Source: an uncultured Oscillospiraceae bacterium (lineage in GTDB: Bacteria > Bacillota > Clostridia > Oscillospirales > Oscillospiraceae). From it: a stretch of 60,222 nt of DNA. Location: positions 1 through 60,222 of the forward strand of contig CAAFLF010000021.1 in the NCBI GenBank assembly GCA_900763685.1, in the 5' to 3' direction. Under the pieces are notes generated by a model. The model was not told where the DNA came from, searched no databases, and saw only the letters and a program-made list of their open reading frames with translations. Below, piece by piece: positions 1 through 7,409 of this stretch (position 1 is its first letter; each line of letters opens with the position of its first letter). Both the position numbers and the translations under genes were made by a program.

Positions 1-88
1 AGCGGTGAATCATATCTTCCTGCTCATCTGCTAATAGGAGCAAATCCAGATATTGTTTTTTATTCTCTTTAACTTCAACAATTTTCAT
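1..88 (-). CDS. GNAT-like N-acetyltransferase, 5' part only
   Basis: The first 29 codons of a minus-strand gene run off the left edge. The start ATG is at 86-88, seven bases after an AAGGTG-type ribosome binding site. The N-terminus reads MKIVEVKENKKQYLDLLLLA, followed by acidic residues and MIHR. This resembles the start of small GNAT acetyltransferases, which transfer acetyl from acetyl-CoA to an amine, but no catalytic motif is inside the window. The piece is markedly AT-rich compared with all its neighbours, which hints at later acquisition. The family call is tentative; that a gene starts here is well supported by its promoter and ribosome binding site. Confidence 0.55.
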   Translation of the reverse strand, partial: MKIVEVKENKKQYLDLLLLADEQEDMIHR

Positions 89-131
89 TAATCACACCTT
101 CAAATCCCGATTTGCAGGCCTGTTTTATTCC

Positions 132-160
132 ATATTAGCACAAAGCGAGATAGGATACAA
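132..160 (-). promoter_or_regulatory. Sigma-A promoter of the GNAT-like gene
   Basis: On the minus strand the sequence reads TTGTAT, 17 bases, TAATAT, placed about 45 bases before the start at 88. Nothing else was recognised between 161 and 280. Confidence 0.5.
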
Positions 161-280
161 GAACAGCCGAGGCGGTGGAGCGCTGTGGCCGCTGCCGGTT
201 TTACGGCCGCCTGCCTTTGGGGCGGCGGGAAGAAGGGAGGGGCGCTTGGCCTTTTTCGGGGGTTTTCCCAGGCGGGGTGG

Positions 281-309
281 TTGACAAGTCCGGCGGTGTT
301 CGCTAGAAT
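281..309 (+). promoter_or_regulatory. Sigma-A promoter of the PrsW-like gene
   Basis: TTGACA at 281-286 and TAGAAT at 304-309 are separated by exactly 17 bases. The ATG of the downstream gene follows 43 bases later. Confidence 0.8.
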
Positions 310-351
310 AAGCTATCTTCCGCCGGGACGGCGGGCTTGGGGAGGCGGCTT

Positions 352-1071
352 ATGTTTTTCTATGTGCCCTGGATGAGCGTTCTGGCGCTCTATGTGCTGG
401 CGGCGGTGCTGCCGGCGGTGTTCCTGATGCGGTATGTCTACCGGAAGGACACGGCGGAGAAGGAGCCGCCGGCGCTGCTGGCGTCCCTGGCACTGATGGG
501 GGTCTTCGCGGCGCTGGCCGCCATGGTGCTGGAGCGGATCGGGGAGAGCGTTTTGAACCGCCTGGTATCCCCCTCCAGCCGCTGGTATGTGATCTTGCTG
601 GCCTTTCTGGTGGTGGGCGCGGCGGAGGAGGGCTGCAAGCTCTTCTTTTTGAAGCGGCGGAGCTGGTGGGACCCCAACTTCAACTACCGCTTTGACGGCG
701 TGGTGTACGCGGTCTTCGTGTCCCTGGGCTTCGCCGCCTTTGAGAATATCCTCTACGTCTTCCGCTACGGCCTCTCCGTGGCGCTGCCCCGGGCGCTGCT
801 GGCCATCCCCGGGCACATGGGCTTCGCCGTGTTCATGGGTTGCTTCTATGGCCGGGCCAAGCTCTGCGAGAGCTACGGCGACGAGGGCGGCAAGACTGCG
901 AACCTCATCCTGGGCTGGCTCAGCGCCACGGTGCTCCACGGCATTTACGACAGCTGCGCCATGATCGGCAGCGGGGCCTCCACGGTGGTCTTCGTGGTCT
1001 TTGTGGTCCTTATGTACATCGTGGTGCTGCGGCGCATCGACCGGGAGTCCCGGACGGACCATCCCCTGTGA
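352..1071 (+). CDS. PrsW-family intramembrane metalloprotease
   Basis: A polytopic membrane protein of 239 residues. It carries the conserved PrsW pieces in order: AAEEGCK (the EExxK motif near residue 90), FENILY, GHMGFAVFMG and a late HGIYD. Glutamates and histidines of these motifs are thought to bind the catalytic metal. In Bacillus subtilis PrsW performs site-1 cleavage of an anti-sigma factor; the substrate here is unknown and no sigma/anti-sigma pair is in the window. The start is set at ATG 352, which has GGGGAGG seven bases upstream, in preference to an in-frame TTG at 337. The gene has its own promoter at 281-309 and appears monocistronic. Confidence 0.85.
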   Translation: MFFYVPWMSVLALYVLAAVLPAVFLMRYVYRKDTAEKEPPALLASLALMGVFAALAAMVLERIGESVLNRLVSPSSRWYVILLAFLVVGAAEEGCKLFFLKRRSWWDPNFNYRFDGVVYAVFVSLGFAAFENILYVFRYGLSVALPRALLAIPGHMGFAVFMGCFYGRAKLCESYGDEGGKTANLILGWLSATVLHGIYDSCAMIGSGASTVVFVVFVVLMYIVVLRRIDRESRTDHPL

Positions 1072-1090
1072 GAGCGGCGGGAAATGGCCC

Positions 1091-1119
1091 TTGACATTTG
1101 AAAAAAGTTCCGCTAGAAT
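1091..1119 (+). promoter_or_regulatory. Sigma-A promoter of the MATE gene
   Basis: TTGACA at 1091-1096, 17-base spacer, TAGAAT at 1114-1119. The implied transcript begins near 1126 and runs through the hairpin leader at 1141-1217 before the GTG start at 1282. Confidence 0.8.
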
Positions 1120-1140
1120 GGGCCCGTTCGTCGGAGGATG

Positions 1141-1217
1141 GGCGCTCATGGGAAGCGGTCAGCCGGATAAGACGGCAGGCTGAGATACCTGCCACTTATC
1201 CGGCTTTTTCGAGCGCC
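1141..1217 (+). promoter_or_regulatory. Attenuator leader with a CUGAGA-loop terminator; possible small riboswitch
   Basis: Between the promoter and the MATE gene lies a long hairpin. An 11-bp stem (AGCCGGATAAG at 1161-1171 with CTTATCCGGCT at 1195-1205) and a 6-bp stem (GGCAGG with CCTGCC) enclose the loop CTGAGATA at 1180-1187. Five Ts (1205-1209) follow. An outer GGCGCTC/GAGCGCC pair (1141-1147 with 1211-1217) could compete with or cap it. Its place in the leader makes it an attenuator rather than the terminator of the preceding gene. The loop matches the CUGAGA element that contacts the pyrimidine in TPP riboswitches, and HMP-PP (thiS-motif) riboswitches are known to embed a tiny aptamer in a terminator stem. 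Ligand assignment is inference only. Confidence 0.5.
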
Positions 1218-1281
1218 GGAGGCCGGGGAAACAAGAGGAAAACGCCGCCCAAATGGCGGCGGGGACAAGGAGTGGGGAAGC

Positions 1282-2622
1282 GTGGAGCGAAAGGACGATT
1301 TCACCCAGGGGGCTATCCTGCCGGCGCTGACGCGGTTTGCCCTGCCGGTGCTGCTGGCCCTGTTTCTGCAGGCCATGTACGGCGCGGTGGATCTGCAGGT
1401 GGTGGGGAATTTCGGCACGGCGGCGGACATCAGCGCCGTCTCCATCGGGAGTCAGATCCTGCAGACCATCACCATGGTGATCTGCGGGCTTGCCATGGGC
1501 GTCACGGTGCTGCTGGGCCAGCGCATCGGCGAGGGCAGGGGCGACGAGAGCGGCCGGGCCGTGGGGGCGGGCATCTTCTTCTTCGCTCTGCTGAGCGTTC
1601 TCGTGACGGTGGGGATGCTGGTGTTGGCGCCCCAGATGTCGGAGCTGATGCGGGCCCCGGAGGAGGCCTTCGCCGGGACGGTGGAATACGTCCGCATCTG
1701 CTCCGTGGGGATGCTCTTCATCGTGGCCTATAACCTGCTGGGGGGCATCTTCCGGGGCATCGGGGACTCCCGGATGCCGCTTATCACGGTGGCCATCGCC
1801 TGCGTGCTGAACATCGGGGGCGACCTGCTCCTCGTGGGGCCCTGCGGCATGGGGGTGGCCGGGGCGGCCATCGCCACGGTCTTCGCCCAGGCGGTGAGCG
1901 TCCTTCTGAGCCTTGCCATCATCCGGCGGCGGAAGCTGCCCTTCACCATGACCCGGCGGGACATCCGCTGGGATGGGGCGATCTTGCGGCGGGTGCTGGC
2001 CATCGGCGTGCCGGTGGCGGCCCAGGACCTGCTGGTCAGCATCTCGTTTCTCGTCATCATCGCCATTGCCAACGGCATGGGCACCGTACCCTCCGCCGGG
2101 GTAGGCGTGGCGGAGAAGCTCTGCGCCTTCGTGATGCTGATCCCCTCGGCCTTTGCCCAGTCCATGACGGCGTTTGTCGCGCAGAACGTGGGGGCCCGGC
2201 GGATGGACCGGGCGGGACGGGCTCTGCTCTGCGGCATCGGGCTGTCTCTCGCCGTGAGCATCGTGGTCTTCTGGGGCGTCTTCTTCCACGGGGACCTGCT
2301 CTCCGGCATCTTTGCGGAGGATGAGGCCGTCATCCTGGCCTCCGCTGAGTATCTGAAAGCCTACGCCATCGACTGCCTGCTGACGAGCTTCCTCTTCAGC
2401 CTCATCGGCTACTTCAACGGCTGCGGGCGGACGGTCTTCACCATGCTCCAGGGCCTCACCGGGGCCTTCTGCGTGCGGCTGCCGGTGGCGTTTCTGATGA
2501 ACCGCTATGTCCATGGGTCCCTCTTCGCCCTGGGGCTGGCCACGCCCTGCTCCACGGTGGTGCAGATCCTGCTCTGCGGAGGGTACTTCCTGTATCTGCG
2601 GAAAAAAGACAGCGCCCAATAG
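1282..2622 (+). CDS. MATE family efflux transporter
   Basis: A 446-residue, very hydrophobic protein with the usual MATE length and two-lobed architecture. The lobes begin near GAILPALTRFALPVLLALF and, in the second half, near ILRRVLAIGVPVAAQDLL. MATE proteins are cation-coupled antiporters exporting drugs or metabolites across the cytoplasmic membrane. The GTG start at 1282 is chosen because AAGGAG lies nine bases upstream and the membrane topology begins directly after. The leader carries a promoter and a terminator-like attenuator, so expression is probably tuned by transcription elongation. Substrate cannot be told from sequence; if the leader senses a thiamin precursor, a pyrimidine compound would be a candidate. 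Confidence 0.9.
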   Translation: MERKDDFTQGAILPALTRFALPVLLALFLQAMYGAVDLQVVGNFGTAADISAVSIGSQILQTITMVICGLAMGVTVLLGQRIGEGRGDESGRAVGAGIFFFALLSVLVTVGMLVLAPQMSELMRAPEEAFAGTVEYVRICSVGMLFIVAYNLLGGIFRGIGDSRMPLITVAIACVLNIGGDLLLVGPCGMGVAGAAIATVFAQAVSVLLSLAIIRRRKLPFTMTRRDIRWDGAILRRVLAIGVPVAAQDLLVSISFLVIIAIANGMGTVPSAGVGVAEKLCAFVMLIPSAFAQSMTAFVAQNVGARRMDRAGRALLCGIGLSLAVSIVVFWGVFFHGDLLSGIFAEDEAVILASAEYLKAYAIDCLLTSFLFSLIGYFNGCGRTVFTMLQGLTGAFCVRLPVAFLMNRYVHGSLFALGLATPCSTVVQILLCGGYFLYLRKKDSAQ

Positions 2623-2630
2623 GAAAGCAA

Positions 2631-2658
2631 GCCCGCCGGCAACGCCGGCGGGCTTTTT
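2631..2658 (+). terminator. Intrinsic terminator after the MATE gene
   Basis: GCCCGCCGGC, a short AAC loop, GCCGGCGGGC and a T5 tract, starting eight bases after the stop codon. Confidence 0.9.
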
Positions 2659-2678
2659 GCGTGGGTTTGTCGCTTTTT

Positions 2679-2850
2679 GGGATACCCTGCGGGGGACGGG
2701 GGACGGGCCGCCGGGTCGTCGGCCCCTACGGAGGACGGGGGTTCGGGTCGGTGGGCGTCGGCCCCTGCGGGGGATGGGGGTTCGGGTCGGTGGGTCGTCG
2801 GCCCCTACGGAGGACGGGGGGTTGAGCCGGTGGGCTGTGGCCCCGCGGGG
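2679..2850. repeat. GC-rich tandem units of the dispersed intergenic repeat family
   Basis: About three units of roughly 40 bases, each containing GGCCCCTACGGAGGACGG or GGCCCCTGCGGGGGATGG, fill the gap between two converging genes. The first unit holds the arms GGGCCG (2705-2710) and CGGCCC (2720-2725) around CCGGGTCGT. The same linker recurs at 58009-58029 with different but still pairing arms. No protein-coding signal is seen here. Confidence 0.65.
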
Positions 2851-5484
2851 TCAGGGCTCTGTTTTTTTCGCCTTTTCCAGGGCGGCTTGGACGGCCCGGG
2901 TCTTGGGAGACTGGTTGTTGCGGCGGAGGATGTCGGCGATCTGGCCCTCGGCGGACTCCACCTCCTGGTGGAAGGCGCTGGCGCTGACCCGGAGGGCGCC
3001 GTGGCCCAGGATGATGAGCTGCTCGGCGTTGTCCGAGGTCACCACCCGGACCCGCTCCTCCTTCCGGAGCTCGTAGGTGGTCTTCTCAATGTAGGCGTCC
3101 GCCGTCTGGCGCTCCTTGGTGTAGACCACGAAGATGCCCTCGTACTGGCTGACGCTGCCCTGGCCGCCGGGGACCTTGTAGGCGTCAAAGACCAGGATGA
3201 CCCGGTTTTTCCGGAAGCCCTGGTAGTTGCTGAGAAGGTCCATGAGGCTCTTTCGGGCGGCGTCCAGGTTGTCCCGGGCGATGGCCTTCAGCTCGTCCCA
3301 GGCGAAGATGACGTTGTAGCCGTCCACCAGGAGGTACTCGGGGCCGGAAACTTGCTGGCGGATCTCCCGCTTTTCCGGCTGGGAGGAGGCCTCCCGCCGC
3401 CGGACCTCCTCCCCGGGGAGGAAGGAGCGCTGCTTGCCCTTGCCGTAGGTCCGCTCGAAGATGGCCTGAAGCTCCTTGTCCTCGGCGAAGGTGCCGGAGG
3501 GGGCGGTTCGGCGGGTGGGGGCGGCGGATGCCTCCCTGGCTTCCTCCTCCCGCCGCTGGCGGAGGGAGGGGAGATGGGCGCGGTCCTCCACCTGCCGCCA
3601 GGGGACGATGACCCCGGCCCCGTGCTGGCAGAAGACGGAGTCCGCCGGGTTGGCGGTGTCCCGCTCGGGGTCGTAGCCGGAGGCCTGGACGATGGCGTCC
3701 CGCTCCGGGCAGGGGGCGTAGCCGTCGGAGACGCAGGCCATCCGGCCCTCACCCCGGGTGTAGGCGGCCAGGTCCCGGACGTAGCCCCGGAGCTTTGAGA
3801 CCGGGCCCCGGCCCGTGAGGACGCTGGTGCCGCCCCGGTCCTCCGGGGCGGTGAGCTCCGCCCCCATCTGCTGGAGATCCGTCATGGCCCGGCCCAGGCA
3901 GGCCGTGGGGAGCTGGACGCGGAAGCGGTACCAGGGCTCTAAGAGGACGCTCTCCGTCTGCATGAGGCCCTGGCGGAGGGCCCGGTAGGTGGCCTGGCGG
4001 AAGTCCCCGCCCTCGGTGTGCTTCTCGTGGGCCCGGCCGGTCAGGAGGGTGATCTTCACATCCGTGAGAGGGGCGCCCAGGAGGACGCCGGGCTGCTCCC
4101 GCTCCCGGACGTGGCTCAGGATCAGGCGCTGCCAGTGGCCGGCGAGAACGTCCGTTGGGCAGGCGGAGGCCACCTGGACGCCGCTGCCCCTCTCGCCGGG
4201 CTCGATCAAAAGATGGACCTCGGCGTAGTGGCGGAGGGGCTCAAAGTGGCCGATGCCCTCCACCGGGGCGGCCACCGTCTCCCGGTAGAGGACGCTGCCC
4301 TCGCCGAAGGAGACCTGCCAGCCGAAGCGGTCCTTTATCAGGCGCTGGAGGACCTCCCTCTGGACCTCGCCCATGAGCTGGACGTGGATCTGGCCCAGCT
4401 CGCCGTTCCAGAGGAGGCGGAGCTGGGGGTCCTCCTCCCCCAGCTGGCGGAGCTTGCCCATGGCGGCGTGGGGATCCAGGCCGGGCTCCAGCCGGAGCTC
4501 ATAGCGGAGGACGGGCTCCAGGATGGGGGCGGCGGAGGCGCTCTCGGCCCCCAGGCCGTCCCCGGGGAGGGTCTGGCTGAGGCCGGTGACGGCGCAGACG
4601 GTGCCCGCCGGGGCGGTGTCCACCGTCTGGAACTTGCTGCCGGAGTAGAGGCGGATCTGGTTGACCTTCTCCTCCCAGGGCTGGCCGTCCCGCTCCCCCC
4701 GGAGGACCGTCCGGACCCGGAGCTCGCCGCCGGTGACCTTCAGGAAGGTCTGGCGGGCGCCCTGGGCGTCCCGGGCGATCTTATAGACCCGGGCGGAGAA
4801 ATCCGGGGGGTAGTCGGGGGGATCCGTGAGCTGGTCCAGGCCCGCGAGGAGCTCACGGACGCCCTCCAGCTTCAGGGCGGAGCCGAAGTAGCAGGGGAAG
4901 AGCTTGCGCTGGCGGATGAGGCGGCGGAGGGTGGGGAGGGAGACCTGGCCGGTGGCGAGGTACTCCTCCAGGGCGTCCTCGTCCCGCTCGGCGGCCCGCT
5001 CGGAGAGCTCGGGGTCCGCCATATCCACGCAGCCGTCGGAGAGCTCGGAACGGAGCTGGCTCAGCAGGACCTCCCGCCCCAGGGCGTGGAGGTCCATTTT
5101 ATTGAGGAAGAGGAAGGTGGGCACCCGGTGTCGGGAGAGGAGCTGCCAGAGGGTGCGGCTGTGGCTCTGGACGCCGTCCGTCCCGCTGATGACGAGGATG
5201 GCACGGTCCAGCACGGGAAGGACCCGCTCCGCCTCGGCGGAGAAGTCCACATGGCCGGGGGTGTCCAGCAGCTGGACCCGCGTGTCCCCGGCGGGGAAGG
5301 CGGCCTCCTTCGCGTAGATGGTGATGCCCCGCTCCCGCTCCTGGACGTCGGTATCCAGGAAGGCGTCCCGGTGGTCCACCCGGCCCAGTTTGCGGATGGC
5401 GCCGCTCTCGTAGAGCAGGGCCTCAGAGAGGGTGGTCTTGCCCGCGTCCACGTGGGCCAGGATGCCCAGGACCAGCTTTTTCAT
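2851..5484 (-). CDS. TetM-like ribosomal-protection GTPase fused to a Rae1/YacP NYN nuclease
   Basis: A predicted 877-residue protein. Residues 1 to about 640 form an EF-G/TetM-type translational GTPase: G1 AHVDAGKTT at residues 10-18, RGITI, DTPGH and NKMD, then the later domains through the TetM-like C-terminus. After a charged linker, residues 716-877 form a complete NYN domain closely resembling B. subtilis Rae1 (YacP). Its acidic positions are in LLVDGYN, LVFDAYK, TADAYIE and VTSDNAEQ, and the GHGALRVSA segment is kept. Rae1 cleaves mRNA in the ribosomal A site, and TetM-type factors act at the same site, so the fusion plausibly joins A-site access with mRNA cleavage. The start is ATG 5482-5484 with AGGAGGA six bases upstream. 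Tetracycline resistance is not implied. Confidence 0.9.
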   Translation of the reverse strand: MKKLVLGILAHVDAGKTTLSEALLYESGAIRKLGRVDHRDAFLDTDVQERERGITIYAKEAAFPAGDTRVQLLDTPGHVDFSAEAERVLPVLDRAILVISGTDGVQSHSRTLWQLLSRHRVPTFLFLNKMDLHALGREVLLSQLRSELSDGCVDMADPELSERAAERDEDALEEYLATGQVSLPTLRRLIRQRKLFPCYFGSALKLEGVRELLAGLDQLTDPPDYPPDFSARVYKIARDAQGARQTFLKVTGGELRVRTVLRGERDGQPWEEKVNQIRLYSGSKFQTVDTAPAGTVCAVTGLSQTLPGDGLGAESASAAPILEPVLRYELRLEPGLDPHAAMGKLRQLGEEDPQLRLLWNGELGQIHVQLMGEVQREVLQRLIKDRFGWQVSFGEGSVLYRETVAAPVEGIGHFEPLRHYAEVHLLIEPGERGSGVQVASACPTDVLAGHWQRLILSHVREREQPGVLLGAPLTDVKITLLTGRAHEKHTEGGDFRQATYRALRQGLMQTESVLLEPWYRFRVQLPTACLGRAMTDLQQMGAELTAPEDRGGTSVLTGRGPVSKLRGYVRDLAAYTRGEGRMACVSDGYAPCPERDAIVQASGYDPERDTANPADSVFCQHGAGVIVPWRQVEDRAHLPSLRQRREEEAREASAAPTRRTAPSGTFAEDKELQAIFERTYGKGKQRSFLPGEEVRRREASSQPEKREIRQQVSGPEYLLVDGYNVIFAWDELKAIARDNLDAARKSLMDLLSNYQGFRKNRVILVFDAYKVPGGQGSVSQYEGIFVVYTKERQTADAYIEKTTYELRKEERVRVVTSDNAEQLIILGHGALRVSASAFHQEVESAEGQIADILRRNNQSPKTRAVQAALEKAKKTEP

Positions 5485-5708
5485 GGCGTTTCCTCCTATG
5501 GTGAGATACATATTGAGCTTAGTATAGCAGAAAAGCGGGGGGAAGGGAAGAGGGAGGCGGGATGGGGAGGAATTGGGAAATTGTGGGTGCGGAGGGAAGA
5601 TTTTTTGAAAAAAGTTCGCGGCGTGTTGCACGGAAACGTACGAAAAAGGCGGGGGAGAGAGGGGGTGGTGTAGGGTGCTTTTCCCGGAGGACGAAGGAGG
5701 ATGTGGGC

Positions 5709-6164
5709 ATGAAGGAATATCTCAGCGCGGCGCGGCGCAAGCGCTTTTGCGAGTGCTATCTCAGGACGCTGGACCCGGTCCGGGCGGCCGAGGAGGCCGG
5801 GGAGCGGGACGGCTGGGCCCTGCTGGCGGAGGAGAGCGTGCGGGTGGAGCTGGACGCCATGCGCTCCCTGCGGGCCAGGACGGTCCGGCGGGAGGACGCG
5901 GTGCGGCGGCTCGCGGAGCTGGCCTTTGGCCGGGCCAACGACGCCGTGGCCATGGCCCTCTCGCCGGAGCGGGAGGGGCTCAGCGCGGAGAAGCTGGATC
6001 TCTCGGCGGTGTCGGAGTTCAAGGTGACGGACAAGGGCGGCGTGGAGATCCGCTTTCTGGACCGAGTGAAGGCCCTGGAGACCCTCTGTGGGCTGCTGGA
6101 GCGGCAGGAGGGGGACGATGGGGCGGAGGCCTTCCTCCGGGCGCTGAGGGGGGAGGCGGAATGA
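5709..6164 (+). CDS. Phage terminase small subunit
   Basis: A 151-residue protein with the pattern of Terminase_2 small subunits. An N-terminal helix-turn-helix-like region (FCECYLRTLDPVRAAEEAG) is followed by the late motif VSEFKVTDKGGVEIRFLDRV and ALETLCGLL, which in this family precedes the oligomerisation end. The small subunit recognises DNA and hands it to the large subunit for packaging. The start at 5709 has AGGAGG eight bases upstream. The stop overlaps the large-subunit start in ATGA at 6161. It is the first gene of the cluster; no clear promoter was recognised in the 224 bases before it. Confidence 0.85.
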   Translation: MKEYLSAARRKRFCECYLRTLDPVRAAEEAGERDGWALLAEESVRVELDAMRSLRARTVRREDAVRRLAELAFGRANDAVAMALSPEREGLSAEKLDLSAVSEFKVTDKGGVEIRFLDRVKALETLCGLLERQEGDDGAEAFLRALRGEAE

Positions 6165-7393
6165 GCGGCGCGCGGAAGCTCTCCCCCAAGCAGCGGCAGG
6201 TGATGCTGTGGTGGCAGAAGAACTACGACGCCATCATCTGCGACGGGGCGGTGCGCAGCGGCAAGACGTTCTGCATGGGGGTGGCCTTCCTGCTGTGGGC
6301 TATGACCTGCTTCCACGGGCGGCAGTTCGCCCTCTGCGGGAAGACCATCGGGGCGCTGCGGCGGAACCTGCTCTATGACGCGCTGCCGGAGGTGGAGCGG
6401 GTGGGCGTCCGCTGTGAGGAGCGGCGGAGCGAGAACAGCTTTACCCTGCGCTGGGGCGGGCGGAGCAACCGCTTCCTCCTCTTCGGCGGGCAGGACGAGG
6501 GCAGCGCCGCCCTGATCCAGGGCGTGACGCTGGCGGGGCTGCTGCTGGACGAGGCGGCGCTGATGCCCCGGTCCTTCGTGGAGCAGGCCTGCGCCCGCTG
6601 TTCCGTGCCGGGGAGCAAGCTCTGGTTCAACTGCAACCCCGAGGGGCCGGAGCACTGGTTTTACCGGGAGTGGATCCTGAAGGCGGAGGAGCGGCGGGCG
6701 CTGTACCTCCACTTCACCATGGAGGATAACCCCGGCCTCGACGAGGCGGTGCGGGAGCGGTATCAGCGGCTCTACAGCGGCATCTTCTACCGGCGCTTCG
6801 TGCTGGGGGAGTGGGTGACGGCGGAGGGTCGGGTCTATGACTTCTTTGACCGGCGGCGGGACGCGGCGCCGGTGCCCCCGGGGCGGATGGAGGCCTGGCG
6901 GGTCTCCGTGGACTACGGCACGGTGAATCCCACGTCCATGGGGCTCTGGGGCAGGCGGAACGGCGTCTGGTACCGGGTGAAGGAGTTCTACTACGACTCC
7001 CGGAGGGAGGGGCGGCAGAAGACCGACGCGGAGTACGTGCGGGATCTGCGGACCCTCTGCGGCGGGAAGCGGGTGGAGCGGGTCATCGTGGACCCGTCGG
7101 CGGCCAGCTTCCTCGCGGCGCTGCGGCAGGCGGGCTTCCCGGTGAAGGCGGCGGACAACCGGGTGCTGGACGGCATCCGGGTGACGGCGGGGATGCTGCG
7201 GGAGGGGAAGATCATCCTCTGCGAGCCCTGCGAGGACTGCCTGCGGGAGATGGGCCTTTACTGCTGGGAGAGCGGCAAGGAGGTGCCCCGGAAGGAGAAC
7301 GACCACGCCATGGATGACCTGCGGTACTTCGCCATGGACCTTCAGGGGGAGACGCGGCGCTTCGCCGCGACCTATGTGGAGCGGCGGGCGTGA
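6161..7393 (+). CDS. Phage terminase large subunit
   Basis: A 410-residue packaging motor protein. The N-terminal ATPase has Walker A GAVRSGKTF around residue 30 and Walker B LLLDEAALM around residue 130. The C-terminal RNase H-like nuclease shows VDYGTVNPTS, VIVDPSAASF and a late HAMDDLRYF, supplying the metal-binding acidic residues. It cuts concatemeric DNA and drives it into the prohead with ATP. Length and motifs are typical of the PBSX/SPP1 group, and all visible catalytic residues are intact. Confidence 0.93.
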   Translation: MSGARKLSPKQRQVMLWWQKNYDAIICDGAVRSGKTFCMGVAFLLWAMTCFHGRQFALCGKTIGALRRNLLYDALPEVERVGVRCEERRSENSFTLRWGGRSNRFLLFGGQDEGSAALIQGVTLAGLLLDEAALMPRSFVEQACARCSVPGSKLWFNCNPEGPEHWFYREWILKAEERRALYLHFTMEDNPGLDEAVRERYQRLYSGIFYRRFVLGEWVTAEGRVYDFFDRRRDAAPVPPGRMEAWRVSVDYGTVNPTSMGLWGRRNGVWYRVKEFYYDSRREGRQKTDAEYVRDLRTLCGGKRVERVIVDPSAASFLAALRQAGFPVKAADNRVLDGIRVTAGMLREGKIILCEPCEDCLREMGLYCWESGKEVPRKENDHAMDDLRYFAMDLQGETRRFAATYVERRA

Positions 7394-7409
7394 GAAAGGG
7401 AGGAACGGA

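Noticed and set aside
1141..1217. A complete TPP riboswitch
   Set aside because: Only the CUGAGA piece is present; the pyrophosphate-binding arm with its GAACCUGAUC-type sequence is missing.
1159..2619. Long open frame on the minus strand opposite the MATE gene
   Set aside because: Composition is proline/glycine/histidine-rich and it opposes a clear transporter; a GC-driven shadow.
2679..2850. CRISPR-like repeats
   Set aside because: Units are adjacent and degenerate with no unique spacers, and no cas genes are present.
2851..5484. Tetracycline resistance determinant
   Set aside because: Ribosomal-protection-like GTPases with this fusion are widespread chromosomal proteins; the sequence alone does not show resistance.
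4018..5673. Long open frame on the plus strand opposite the GTPase-NYN gene
   Set aside because: High GC makes antisense frames long; the minus-strand protein matches a known family throughout, with promoter-side ribosome binding site, while this frame gives low-complexity sequence.
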